Shown here in pieces: positions 1 to 11,710 of a stretch of DNA of 64,000 nt. Both the position numbers and the translations under genes were made by a program. This stretch comes from Coriolopsis trogii (Eukaryota > Basidiomycota > Agaricomycetes > Polyporales > Polyporaceae). The notes below the pieces were generated by a model. The model was given only the letters and a program-made list of their open reading frames with translations, was not told where the DNA came from and did not search any database. Position 1 is the first letter of the stretch. Every line of letters begins with the position of its first letter. Location of the stretch: NCBI GenBank assembly GCA_020543525.1, contig JAHYIO010000042.1, positions 682,001 through 746,000 of the forward strand, read 5' to 3'.

Positions 1-593
1 ACATAATTTAGTTATGGCAGAGAATATCTACACTCCATGATTGGAGATACAAAACAGAAATATACTCAATATTGTCACTCATAATCAGCATTACCCACAT
101 TTAACCTCCCTTAAGACCTCGGAACTGCATGGAAGTGGCCTGTATAATATAGTGTTCTATATGAAAGGCCCCATAGTATTTGTATATACATTGGGACTTG
201 GCTTTGTGAATCCTGGGATAAGATACAGGTCTGTGTTTCCAGAGGGTGACTGCCTAAAATGGACACAATTATGAATGCAGTTGCCAGTCAATATGGCCAC
301 ATTGTACATGATTTTTGCTACAGACGTATGCATAGTAAGAAGTAGTAAACCTTTGTAGAGAATGCATTCACATGTCTCAATCTGGTAGTAGGAAATCAGT
401 CAAATTATTCAGATAATGCTCAATTTTACACTCATCCAATGTGCATCCTAGCTGCATTACCGTGCTCCTATTAGGTAGGGAATGCCAATAAATACATGCA
501 TAAGTATAAGTAAGGTGCAGCACTGGTAATATAATACAGCATACAGTCTAGCTATACAGGGTATTCTTATGGAGAAAATGCAGAAAAATGGGG

Positions 594-621
594 GCAGGTA
601 TTATTTTTGACTGCCACCATA
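594..621 (-). repeat. Orphan Tc1/mariner-type terminal repeat
   Basis: Read on the minus strand, this 28-bp piece begins TATGGTGGCAGTCAAAAATA and closely matches the left end of the Tc1/mariner element at 4171, which begins TATAGTGGCAGTCAAAAATA. It starts at a TA dinucleotide, as Tc1/mariner ends do. The body of the element would lie upstream, where I find no matching partner end, so this is probably one end of a truncated relative or of a small non-autonomous derivative. Confidence 0.55.
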
Positions 622-2389
622 CTATACTGTCATTATGGCTAGTCACATTCAGTTTGTCCTACTACATAGCAACCTTTACTATTCCCTGTCCACCACAATC
701 TGCTCTGCTTCATTATGTTCTGTTCTCCATATTTGAATCATCCTATCCTCTATCTACTATATCATGGTACTACCAAATGGTATAGTGGTCGTATGTTGTG
801 ATGTCAACCTGCAACATGGATGGAACACTTTAAGAGACATTTATTGTGGTTTCAACCTACAATAAACTCTCTGCTCTCTCTTATTGTGGTTCCAAAGACA
901 ATATACCTTGTTTACATCAAGTTGTACAGTTAGTTCTGAGATGTGGGGTGTGAACGACAATGATAGTTGTGAATGAAGACAATGGGTGGTGGTGATTGCC
1001 TTATCTTGTGTTGTGGTAGTTATATGATGAATACATTTGATTGTCATTATTTTTATGAAGGGTCCCATTCCCTATGGTTTATTGTTATTACACTCACTAA
1101 TGTGGCTGTGTTTATCATACTAGTATGCCAAAGTCTTTGTCTTTATGCATTCGGTCTTCTTTGAAAATAAACACAAGATTTCAAGCATCAAATGCTAGAG
1201 CAGGGTGAAAGTCGACCCTTGTAGGTTCAAATTAATGAGGATACAAACTGAGTCAAGTAGACAGCCCCAAAAAACAATTATGCAATGTATACAATGTTGG
1301 TACAGTGACATTAACACTGGGATCAGTTATAGATTATGCTTTGTGCTATAATTACAAAGATTGGTCTCTCTATAAGAGGCAAAGTTTATGCAGAAACTGT
1401 TTTGCAGCAAGATGTCCATTGGTCTTCATCCATCTTGCAATTTATGCTCTGCTAACACCAATTTCCATTCAGTTGCATTTCTGGGTTTCAAAGTACCATC
1501 TTTGAGATTCTTAATGGTCATATATAAAGAGTTTTGTTTCTTTGGAGTAGAAGGCTGGGTCATCGAGATATTTTCAATAGAAGGTGATCTGCACATAAAT
1601 TGTCACAAACAAATGGCTTACAGTTGAATCTAAACTCACTGATGTACTTGAGTCTTCTTTTTAGGCAAAACTTCCCTGTAAATTATGTACAACAACTTAT
1701 TGTCAAGCAACTATAATCGGACATACTGCCACATAAGACTTTCATTATCTGAAGTTGCACTACATCACTATGAGATCTTATTCAACTACATTTGGAAAAT
1801 GGTGCATGTACCATTGCTCATGTTTGCCTAAAATTGCCAATGTCTTGTATTGAGTCTCCAATGACATTGGTTTGTTTGAAGAAGGAGTTTCTGGGGACCC
1901 CATGATAGGTTTCTGACTATGGTATGCATGTTGATCATTGTTGATGAGTTAATGCAAAAATAGCATATACAGTTTCTTCAGAGTGTGTCTGACATCCTCA
2001 ACGTGGAGTGTTTCCTCTTCAGCTCTATCTTGTTGATTATCATCTAAGTTAATGTGATGAACAACTGATTTTTTTGACTTTTTCTTGGGGACAATCTTGT
2101 CATCTCTGGATATATGTTAACTTTGGATTTTCCAACATATACAATCACTTATGATGCAACAAGAAGGTCCAAAGTATACATGAAGGTAGAAGATGGTGTA
2201 GCCTTATATATACAAGAGGTTCCTTATCACTAGTGGAATTATCATAATAGTGGATTCATAAAGAAGACAAAACATATGATGACTGTTTGTGTTGCTGGAT
2301 CACTTTACACAAGGTAAAGTTTGAGAAGCAAAGATGATCTTCCTCATCTCTGTCAGCAATAGGGGAAAATGCAGGTCTGGTAGACCCAC

Positions 2390-2640
2390 ATGGAGTTTGA
2401 TATCTGTACCCACATGGCTATGGGTATCAGTATCTCTTAGCCAACCTGCATTTAAGCCTGTGTTAGTGAATTTCAAGGGCATATGTACAGGTTGAACCTG
2501 TGAATCCATGGTCAGGTTTGATACCTGCAAGAAACCTATACCCAATCTGCAGGTATGGGTTTTTTGTGGGTATGGGTATGGGTCTTGACCTAGACACCCG
2601 CAGGTATACCTGCACCAGTTCCTAGTCAGCAGATGCATAT
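2390..2640. repeat. Degenerate GGGTATGGG / CTGCAGGTAT repeat block
   Basis: The plus strand shows repeated variants of GGGTATGGGTATGGGT and ACCTGCAGGTAT over roughly 250 bp. A 131-codon open stretch exists on the minus strand (2300-2695), but its composition simply follows the repeat, so I treat it as non-coding. Confidence 0.5.
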
Positions 2641-2972
2641 ATAAAACACCAAATAGCATATCAGAAATCATTACGTATAAAGAAATGCCTTTCACAACTT
2701 GTGACTTCTTTGATGCGCAACATGTGACTGGACCTCATGCTCTTTATTACTGAATTTTGAGTGTTTGTTAATGTAGAAGAAGGTTAGTCAAATTGTATAT
2801 AACTTAGAAGCGAGGTTCTATCTTCTTTGATTTCTTCAAAGTAGATTGTTTGGTTATCTTCTTTGGAGACCAATTTTTGTTGCTGCTTTTGTGTGTTAGT
2901 GTTACGATCATTAGTTTATCTTCACATTCTATCATGATTATCACGCATTTTTTGTTGCTAAGTACAAGATCC

Positions 2973-3214
2973 TGTTGATGCCTAGTCCACAGTAGCACAG
3001 TCGATAGCTATGTAGTCACAGTATGCAGCTGCATAGTAGCACAGTCCGTAGTCGCAGTGCACAGTCTAAGGCTGTGCATTGCACAGTTCTCAGACATGTA
3101 AATAAGGGATGACACCTCAGAGTGCTCCCCAGCTTTCAGTCTTCTTTGTATATAACAAACTCTTCTGTTTATTATCTTGCTTTCACTTGATCTCACTGGT
3201 ATTCTCCTTCAACA
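2973..3214 (+). repeat. Probable 5' LTR of the Ty3/gypsy element
   Basis: The segment starts TGTTGATGCC and ends CCTTCAACA, so its termini form the short TGTTGA/TCAACA inverted repeat typical of LTRs. It contains a TATA-like TGTATATAA near 3148 and lies upstream of gag- and pol-like sequence in the same orientation. Bases just outside (GATCC before, AGGCA after) do not match, which fits a 5' LTR of an element that continues to the right rather than a solo LTR. I did not find a second copy in the window, so the boundaries rest on the terminal motif alone. Confidence 0.45.
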
Positions 3215-4170
3215 AGGCAAACCAAGCTAGTAAGAGCTTAACAAGTTGCTAAGCAGTCAATCCTTTAAGGCTCTTCAGTTCAAAGGTCATGCTTAAAAGC
3301 ATAACATCAGACGGAAAGCTTTAACTCTCCACCTACCCAGGTGTAGGGAACCCCATCAACAAACTGGAGATTTTCTTTCTCGCTCAACAGCATAGAAAGC
3401 AGAAAGATATCAAGATGGAGGAAGTAAGGATAGACCATCATCTCCTCAAAAGACTCAGGAACACACCAGAACAAACAACAAATAGAGGGAAACCCTTACT
3501 AATATCCTCTAGGATTCATACATCAGAGACTTCAGAAGTATTGAACTCTCCAATCATATGACCAAGTACTTCACACCCTGGAAGAGTCCTTTCTTCCCTT
3601 ATCCCATTTGTTGAACATGACTCTTTAGCATACTTGAGTCCAAGCACTCTAGTAGCAAGAGAAGAGGCCACATTCTAAGAAATCTCAGAGTAGCAAGAGT
3701 ATCAAAGTTTGGTAGCCACTAGCAAAGAAGGAGTAGCTGGAGATATACTCATTCCAGTGGAACCAAGTCCAGAATTAAGTGATATTGATTTGGATAACCT
3801 CAAAACAAGTGTAGAAAGGTTCTCAACAATAGGAGTATTCTATAGAAGAATACAGATCCTCATATACACAGTCAATACACTTCGGGTTATAGCTGATAAC
3901 CTCAAAGTGTTAAGGAAGGACAGCTTTATATGAGAATACCAAATAACTCTTGAATGAGTACAGCAGTACATTTGCAAGTCTTACAAACCCTCAAATTGAT
4001 TCCAAGAGAAGTTGCCCAATCTGCACCAAGATTAGATAGAAACTTTGCAGAATATCTCGAATATCAGATTAATTCTCTTCAAGCCAAGATGATCAATCCA
4101 AAGAGCCTCACAAACCCCAATCTTGAACAAGATATCACAAAACTTCAAAGCTGTCTTTGGACTAGGAGGC

Positions 4171-5757
4171 TATAGTGGCAGTCAAAAATAATTTCTGCCT
4201 TCCAAAATCATATACTTCCCCATTATGTATATATATTCTAAGTTAGTGAATAAATGCATATACATGCATGTAGAAAAACATTACCATATAGCCTTATTGC
4301 ATACAGTCCCTCAGCCTGTGAGCGTGAGAAAACGAGGGCACTTATTTTGATGCCTGCCAGCGCACAAGCCTTCGCTGCATTCCTCCTCTTGTTCTCTGCC
4401 AACAACAGCCACTATTACTACACCACTTTAATATCTTGCATTACCCCCTTTCACACTTTTTGTTTTTACTTATAGTTAAGTGCACACCCACCAAGCAAGC
4501 CCGCATCATCACCCTTCGTAACCCTATCCATAGTTCCCCCCAGTCCTTCACAGAGATTGCCCAGCTGCTCAAGCTGGATCATTGGACAGTCTCCCAGTAT
4601 GTGGCACAGCATGCACAGAACCCCGACTATTACTACTACATACTCCGTCCTGGCCAACCTCATGTTCTTTCCTCTCAAGACACCTATTATGCTGCCCTTG
4701 CTATCAGAAAAGGGTCCACTTGCAATGCAACTGATGCTCAGTGCTAGCTGTTCCCTGATGTCAGTGTCCACACTGTACATTGAAGGCTTTGTGAGCAGGG
4801 CCTCTATGGGCAGGTGTGGTGGGCCAAGCTGTATCTCAAGCCAATCCATGTGGAGAAGCAGAAGAAGTGGGCAGAGGAGCATGCAGATTGGGAGTTGGAT
4901 TAGTAGAAGAGTATATGATTCTCAAATGAGATAAAGGTCAATCTCTTTAGCTCAGATAGGAGGCAGTACTGCCATAGAAGGGTTGGGAAGGAATTCCTGG
5001 ACAGGAATGTGAAGAAGAAGGTCAAGCACAATGGAGGCAGTTTGATGGTCTGGGGATGCATCACTCCTTCTGGTGTCGGTCGTCTACACTGGGTCATAGG
5101 GAACATGGACTCAGAACAGTACTACTCTATCTTGGAGCAGTCTCTCCTGGGTACCATTCAAGACTACTCCCCTCTTCCCCTGGCTCCTTCCTCTTCCAGC
5201 AGGACAACAATTCAAAATATCAATTAAAGTCTACACAGCGCTAGTTATGTGACCACAACATTCCCCTGTTGAACTGGCCTCCCAACTCATCTAACATGAA
5301 CATCATAAAGCATGTTTGGAGCCAGCTCAAGGTTTGTCTCAGCAAGCATCACCCTCTTCCTCAGAATCTGGACCAGTTATGGGAGGTGGTGCAGCAGGAG
5401 TGATATGAACTGGATACTTTTTATATTTAGCAGCTTTATGAGACTCTTTCTGATTGTGTACACTCTCTTAGCTGCTTGTGGCTCTCATACACAGTACTAG
5501 ACTAGTCTTAGTTTTGTGCTGATTTTATTCCAATTGTTTGCTTACTTACACTGCACTACTTAGGGTAGTAAGATCACAGTCATTCAATTCTTACTTACAC
5601 AACCCCTTCAATTCAGTCTCAAACTATATGGTTCTTTTTATGCATGATAGACCATATGGTAAGCTGCTATTATGCAACTCAATGTATGTATCTGTGTGGG
5701 AAATACTTAATCTTTGCGTGCAAAGCGCAGTGGACATTATTCTTGACTGCCACTGTA
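4171..5757 (+). mobile_element. Tc1/mariner DNA transposon with terminal inverted repeats
   Basis: The left end reads TA-TAGTGGCAGTCAAAAATAAT from 4171 and the reverse complement of the right end reads TA-CAGTGGCAGTCAAGAATAAT ending at 5757, differing at 2 of 22 bases. The outer TA at each side is the target duplication characteristic of this superfamily. The roughly 1.58-kb body encodes a broken plus-strand transposase. The element lies inside the older Ty3/gypsy element. Confidence 0.85.
4476..5465 (+). pseudogene. Tc1/mariner transposase, inactivated
   Basis: The N-terminal part has a helix-turn-helix-like stretch (FTEIAQLLKLDHWTVSQYV, about 4550-4605). Further on is the Tc1 core signature NGGSLMVWGCITPSGVGRLH (about 5030-5090), followed by the FQQDN and HVWSQLK blocks. 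The frame is broken by stops near 4746 and 4900 and by shifts after 5150. Of the three catalytic acidic residues, the first (normally D in FSDES) reads N (AAT at 4925-4927), the second D is kept (GAC at 5203-5205) and the third (normally E before HVW) reads K (AAG at 5308-5310). It cannot transpose by itself. Confidence 0.85.
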
Positions 5758-6224
5758 CATCAGAAATTCCTTTGAGCAACCCAACATGTATAAGTGTACC
5801 ACAAATATACAGTTGTGAAGGAAAGTACCATCTGTTCGATCCAAACTACGTGTGAGACAAACACTATTGGGAAGTCAGTCAATGGCGGATTAACTGCACA
5901 CATTTCTAGTGTCCAGTTCAATACAACACTACCTTCATACCAAAAGGGATTGTAGTTGCAAGTGGACTTGAACCTACTCAAAAGACATAGGAAAAAAATA
6001 TCTAAAAAACTTACGGAAAGTCACCACCTGTACAAGATAACCCTATTCCAGCAGGACAACTATCTAACACACAGAGTCCACGAGTATTATCAGGAACCTT
6101 CCAAAGCTCACATACACCATTTATACTATTAACTCCAATATCAAGGGTAGAACCAGAACTAGAATAAGAACCAGCATGAGGAGCTGTTCAATCAAGAGAA
6201 CACCCTGCAGAAACAGAGCAAGAA

Positions 6225-7200
6225 GTGTCTTCAGATTCCTCCAAAGAGGAAGAAGAAACTCAACAGATACTTGCACCATTAGAAATGTTGAGTATAGCTA
6301 CTATTTTAACAGAAGCCTCCATTTCAGTAGCATATGGAAATATATTTCCACAGTCTATATCCTCTGCAGGAGATGGAGATGTGGCAAACACTATGACAGG
6401 AGGAATTGCACACCCAGCAGCAAGCAGTGGTGGTGGAGGGAATCTTGGCACACAATCCAACTCTGGACCTAACTTATCTGGTGGAGGACCACCCGGAGAT
6501 GGTGGTGGATCACCAGGAGAAGGAACACCTGGAGGTGGCGGAGGACCACCCGGAGGAGGAAACCCACTAGTCAACCAAGAAGTTGCAGCACCGGGGCAAG
6601 GAAAGAGAAAGATCAAGAATCTAGAGATTTTTAATGGCAATTAAAACAAGATCTGGTCCTTTCTCAACCAACTTTTCCTACTCTTTACCACCTGACCTCC
6701 TAACTTTGTCAATGCCTACACAAAAGTTGCAACAGCCCTGTCCTTTATGGAAGGAGATAACATTAACTTCTGGAAGGATGCAATTATTCAGAGGGCAGAA
6801 GAGGAAGTACAGCCAGGTGTTCCCCTACATGCCTTTGTACTGGTAGGTGAGGTTGACGACTCTATGGTCTACTTAACCACTATTGAACTCAGAGACTATA
6901 TATCTGTTGATGAGTTCAATGCCCAGTTTATGAGCTTAGCCCTCAAAGGCAATATTTGAGATCCAATGGTGCAACTTGCACTGTACAGACAAGCACTCCC
7001 TAAATATTTGCTAAGGAAGATTTCTATGTCATAACAGCGTCAACTGAATTGGAACTATCATACATTGGGTGGAAGGCACTTTTAATATGAACAGAAAAAG
7101 GTTGCATACCAATTGGTACATTGCCAACATTGGACACAATAATGTCCTATTTGGCATGCCATGAATCCAAAAGTACAATCTGAATATTGACTAGGAAAGT
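6225..7200 (+). pseudogene. Ty3/gypsy gag and protease-end remnant
   Basis: A Gly/Pro-rich linker (about 6420-6590) leads into a gag-type domain: a start like KIKNLEIFNGN, then ALSFMEGDNINFWKDAIIQ and FNAQFMSLALKGN, the pattern of retrotransposon gag proteins. At 7141-7200 the reading NVLFGMP.IQKYN.NID matches the end of a retroviral-type protease, but two positions where Trp is expected are stops (TGA at 7162-7164 and TAG at 7192-7194). Both could come from TGG by a single G-to-A change. Stops and frameshifts also separate the gag pieces. The Gly-rich tract is unlike a zinc knuckle, and no CCHC motif was seen. Confidence 0.65.
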
Positions 7201-7489
7201 GGTCACATAATTATTTCCTCCAATATTATAAAGAAACAACAACAGATCCACAAGTATCAAACCAGACATAATCCACCAGACAGAATGTTGTGAGAATTCC
7301 CAGTCAAAGCAATTAACTATGAATTGGTTATATCCTTTGTTCAAATAAAGGATAAAGACAAGGACAATATCGATGCCAATGAGCAACTCACATACAATCT
7401 ATCTCAGACAATAGAGCGATGATGTTAGAGAATACAAGTCTAGAAGATCAACAAGTCAACAGAGATAGCAATAGTAGCAAAAAGGATCA

Positions 7490-8892
7490 GAAACAGAGAA
7501 CTCTTGATGAAATCCTGTCCAACTTTGTCAAAGACTTCAAAATGGTCTTTAAAAAGAAGGCTGCTGAAAGATTTCCACCATCCTGACCCTGGGATTATGC
7601 TATCAAATTCAAGAAACATTTTGACTATCTACCCAAGGGGTCCTGGAGAAAATCTACCTGCTATCATATATAGAATGACATGAATTGGACAAGTTTATCT
7701 CGGAAAATCTCATGAAGGGTTACATTCAAAAATCCAAATCTTCCATAGCATCACCATTCTTTTTTGTGACACACAAGGATGGAAGCCTTCGACCAGTACA
7801 AGACTATCAAGCACTGAATGAAGGAACTGTTATGACTATGCCGACTCCGAGGTCCGAAGGCCGAGATCGGTGGAATGCGACCAGAGGTACGAGGGTCTGA
7901 CGGCGTTCGGAGTTCGGCGGGGTGAGGACTTCGGCGAAGCTATCGGCAACGCCCTGAGTATACGCCGGTGTCCTCGACTTGCGAGAGAAGGCGGGGAACG
8001 CGGAAACCGGGAGAAGCAGAAGTACGAAGTCCGACTTCGAGTCGGACAACGAGAGGACGAGGTAGAAGGGTGAGCAATGTTCTAAGTGACGACCGGAGTT
8101 CGGAGTCCGGAGGTCGGGGTCAGAGGTCGGGCGTGGACTTAGAGAAGAACATGTAGAATTCAGGGTGTAACCAGATATCCGAACTGAGGTACAAGTCTAC
8201 TGCTACCGAACCTTATATAGTCGGAACTCCGGCCAAGGTCTTGGCGAAATCGGCGTAAGTAGACCGGGAGTCCGATCGGGAATCGGAGTAGATCAAAGTC
8301 CGTTGTTCGTAACCTGATCGGACTGATCGGAGTATGGTAACAATCATAAATGCGATGGGACCTATCAAAAAGAGATGGGACTAAGGTATTAGACATAAAA
8401 GGTTAGCGCGGTCGGATATCGGGGTTCGGGGTTTGGGGTTCGGGTCCGGTCGGCACGGGACCTAACAGGAACAGTGAAAAATGCATATCCGCTACCTCTC
8501 ATAAGTGACATCATTGACCGCTTAAAGGGAGCCAACATATTCACCAAACTTGATATGCGAGCAGGGTACAACAATGTTTGCATCAAGGAAGGTGCCCAGT
8601 GGAAAAGCCACATTCATCACGCCAGTGGATGATTCAAACTGACAGTCATGTTCTTCAGATTGTGCAACACACTGGCAACTTTCCAGAACATGATAAATGA
8701 CATATTCCGAGATATTTTACAAGAAGGGTGGCTTATCATTTATATGGATAACATCCTTATCTTTTCTGACAACACGGAGGAACATCACACACAGATGCAA
8801 AAAGTTTTACAACGGTTAATAGAAAATGACCTCTATCTCAAAGTAGAAAAGTGCGAATTTGACAGACAAGAAGTTGAGTTCTTAGAATCAAT
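7490..8892 (+). pseudogene. Ty3/gypsy reverse transcriptase, split by a solo LTR
   Basis: Upstream of the inserted LTR are the N-terminal RT blocks ([24 protein letters not shown], 7755-7827). The sequence resumes at 8468 with [27 protein letters not shown] and GWLIIYMDNILIFS. The catalytic YxDD box reads YMDN (AAC at 8750-8752), so one metal-binding aspartate is lost. There is a TGA at about 8629 and at least one further stop before the LTR. Similarity ends near EVEFLESI at 8892. The 5-bp GGAAC on either side of the LTR shows that the coding sequence was continuous before that insertion. Confidence 0.85.
7828..8467 (-). mobile_element. Solo LTR, copy 1 (640 bp, TSD GGAAC)
   Basis: This 640-bp unit matches the other two solo LTRs over its whole length. 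On its own sense strand (minus here) it begins TGTTAGGTCCCGTGCCGACC and ends GGCATAGTCATAACA, giving TGTTA/TAACA termini. It is flanked by GGAAC at 7823-7827 and GGAAC at 8468-8472, a perfect 5-bp target duplication. No internal retroelement region is present, so it is the product of recombination between two LTRs. It has a TATATAA promoter element on the minus strand. It interrupts an older reverse transcriptase. Confidence 0.93.
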
Positions 8893-9149
8893 CCTCCCCT
8901 TCAAGCAATATGATTGGAAATATACTATTCAATCACCTACTACTTGTACTGCTCTGCCTCCATGTGCTGGATTACCCTCCCGGCCATGCATTGCTAGGTA
9001 AAGTACCACCCAGCTTGGCTGCGCAAGTCAAATATGACCAGCTTGCCGCCAGGCTCTCCTGTGCCTCTGCCCTATTATGGGGCAACAAGACATAATTTGG
9101 GTAAGTGATAGATAGATAAATGTTTTATTTGTCAAACACTCACCAATTT

Positions 9150-10260
9150 TTATACACTCCTGGTTTCTTTCCATGTGCTGCATAATAACAATGAGGAGGA
9201 CACATGGCCGGTGGCTGCCAGGCCAGAGGGACCAGGCAAGGGAGTGGAGCTATGGCCCTGCCATCTCGTTGGGAAGGAGCTGGTTGCCACTGGTGTAGGA
9301 TATGCCAACTTATTGGCAGAGATTGAAAGAGAGGTATGCACAGTGCTCATGATTATTGTGTCAGTGGTGAGAGAGGGGCTTGATATTTTGAGGTTGTAAT
9401 CGACAAAACACTGGAGAGAGACGGAGATGCCAGAGTGGGTGTAGGGAGGCAGGGAGAAGATGAAGCAGTTGGTGGCAACAAAGACATAAGCCCAGCCAGC
9501 ATTTGCATGCTCCAAAGGGGGCCTGCAGTCGTCAGCATCCTCACCCACCACCTCCTGCATGGTGTCCCCAACGTTGTCCGCCTCGTGATCATGAGCCTCC
9601 AGCTGGGGTGGAACTGCAAGTGTGATGTCGTGGCATAGGTGGGCAAGCTGCAAGTATGTGAGGTTGGGAATGTGGGGATAAGGATGAGGAGTTCTTCTAT
9701 CTTCATACCCTGGTGTCCATTGCGCCAGGTGAGAAGGAGGAGGGTTCCACAGTCCATCATCCCAGAGGACCCTGCTGCCACCCCAGGCAAGTGGCCTCAA
9801 GCATAGGGTATTTCTTGTGTGAGGTGCCAGGGAACACACATGTCATGGCCAATGCCAGACCCCTAGATACTCTAAGATGGAAGAGTACAACACAGACATA
9901 CCAGTTATTGACCAGTCCAACAGCTCTGCCTCTCCAGACTATGTACACCCTAGTACGCTGCCCTTCACGCTGCCCAATCGCCACAATGCACCCATTGTTG
10001 CCATAGACAGGGGTGGAGCCTAGGAAGTTGGTGAGATTGTCCCAGTCAAGTATGAGAGAGCTAGGGACATTCATGAGGGAGCAGCGGAGAGATGCACCTG
10101 GCAGTGTGAAGTGATACGGTCCTATCAGGCTAACATTCCTTTCCATTTCTGCTGGTCCCATGGTCACAACAGGTGATGGCAGCCACTTAAAACCAGCCAC
10201 CAATAGGTTGGGCAGGATTTCTACAGTACATTCAAGCCCTGTATAGCCCATACCGTCATT
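9150..10260 (-). pseudogene. Broken gene with ribonuclease H1 N-terminal (viroplasmin-like) domain
   Basis: On the minus strand a reading begins near 10251 (MGYTGLECTVEIL) and runs to RVYIVWRGRAVGLVNNW, then resumes after an apparent short intron as VFPGTSHKKYPMLEATCLGW. The VWRGR...G...W and VxxFPGxSHKxYPxLEAAxxxW pattern is that of the small RNA/DNA-hybrid-binding domain found at the N terminus of RNase H1 and, as a repeated family, in many basidiomycete genomes. The rest (9150-9790) is in shifted frames and I recognise no RNase H catalytic domain. I infer a decayed, probably mobile-element-associated gene. Confidence 0.5.
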
Positions 10261-10340
10261 GCACCATTAATGTAAAGCGCCCATCTTGCCACGGAAGTGC
10301 AAACTGGGCTCATCCTCCCTCAAACATCAGAAAAAAGCCC

Positions 10341-11710
10341 CTACCTGAGATACCTTGGCCTTAGAGTGGCTCTGGCTGTCTCAGAGTCTCTGGGTTGACT
10401 CTCAGGGTGTCTCAGAGCTATGCAGCACCACTTAGCGCTATATGGGTTTTTTCTAATGCCTTTACGTGTCACATGCTTGGTGGAGGACATGAATATCTCT
10501 GATTGCAATTTCTTACATGGGCTGTACTTTCTGCCCTTCCTGCTCACCATCCAACCAAGTTTCTTACACTCTGATCAGCATATAGTTAGTTGATTTGTAG
10601 TAGAAGCAGATAAATATTGGATGGTACTTACCTGCAAGCCAGGAACAATTTCCTGCATTCCTTGCTTGGCATCCTTTGCACTTCAAGCTGCAGTTGACTG
10701 GTTGTTTATATACCTTTTGACCTTCGCAGTTGTTGCATGGTTGCATGTGGATCTCTTTGGAGACTCTGTTCATGTTCTGATCCATCATCATTTTGAATAT
10801 GGTGTCCAAGAACATTTGCAAGTCCTAGGTAGGATGTGTCCTGATTTCCTTCCTTGTCTGGCCATGACTGTTGCTCGTCCAACGTGCTTATTGACCTTGG
10901 GCAAATTGTTGCACTCATCTTCAGTAGTATTGTTTGCATTGACATTGTGGTTGATAATGTTATTGTCACTAGGATTGTCAGCAATCACATTGTCATGCTC
11001 CTCAGTGGTCCTGTGAACTGGTTCGTCCATAGACTCATGTTTGTAATTCTCAGTGGACTCATCTGCATCATTGTTGGAGTGTGTGAATATAGTTTTCTGT
11101 GAACTCATGATTCTGTTTGTCTGTAGTATGGTACATGCCAGTATTCTTGTCATTGTGATCATGTTAGACTTGGAGTGTTGCGCTTGGAGATCTTCTTTGT
11201 TCTTGGTCAAATGCAGTTCATCTTCTTGTTTTGATATGTTGTTAGTGTTTAGGTCACTTATACATCCATCACTAAACAACTTACCTTTCTTGAATGTCTG
11301 TGTTTCAGATTTGTTCTCCACGTTATCCAACTGTTTAGCATAGATTTCCATATCACTCTCGTCTGATTCCAAGAAGCCTATGTAAGTATGAGGGTCATGC
11401 ATCTGTAATGAGATGTGCTCACTGTTGTGGTCAACCTTATTTTTAATGAGGGGAGTATCATCTGCAAGACTCTTGTGAGGTGGTTGTGTTGAGGGAAATA
11501 GATTGAGGGTCGTTTTATTGTCATTTGCATTTTGCCTATGTTGAGTTGAGATCTTGGGTCATGACTGTCGCCTTTGATCATACAAAGCCTTGATAGTGAA
11601 TTTAGCTGCTCTTGATTCAACCAATCTAAAGTACATTGAGCATGACAATAAAATCTGATAGTGAATATGAACCTACTTGGGCAACCATTAGGTTCAACTT
11701 TTGTCAAACA
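10341..11710 (-). pseudogene. Cysteine-cluster gene, copy 1 (degenerate)
   Basis: A 204-codon Asn/Asp/Lys-rich stretch (11402-10788) is followed in another frame by a cysteine cluster (about 10740-10630): PCNNCEGQKVYKQP, then C-K-G-C and NCSWLAG. A consensus donor (GTAAGTACC) follows, and after about 60 nt the reading resumes CKKLGWMVSRKGRKYSPCKK. The copy at 27068-28960 shares the same order and the same intron position. The spacing C-x2-C...C-x2-C...C resembles small zinc-binding domains, but I cannot assign a family. At least one frameshift lies near 10790. The function is unknown; two scattered copies suggest a repetitive, possibly mobile, gene. Confidence 0.5.

Larger units (their letters stand above)
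1..2972. other. AT-rich stretch without a recognisable gene
   Basis: I see no intact gene here. Open stretches are short on both strands. Between about 1300 and 2200 the minus strand reads as lysine- and serine-rich fragments separated by stops, which could be a very decayed mobile-element gene, but no family can be named. The stretch also holds an orphan transposon end and a block of degenerate GGGTAT-type repeats, listed separately. Confidence 0.6.
2973..8892 (+). mobile_element. Degenerate Ty3/gypsy retrotransposon, nested with two later insertions
   Basis: Reading left to right there is a probable 5' LTR, a leader, a gag-like region, a protease end and a reverse transcriptase, all on the plus strand and in the order expected of Ty3/gypsy elements. 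Homology stops just after the reverse transcriptase at about 8892; RNase H, integrase and the 3' LTR are absent, so the element is truncated. A Tc1/mariner element (4171-5757) lies in the leader/gag region and a solo LTR (7828-8467) lies inside the reverse transcriptase; both arrived later. Stops and frameshifts show that it is dead. Confidence 0.75.

Noticed and set aside
1215..1236. tRNA B-box-like GGTTCAAATT
   Set aside because: No matching stems, A box or acceptor arm nearby.
2300..2695. 131-codon minus-strand frame
   Set aside because: It follows the GGGTATGGG repeat block and has no domain.
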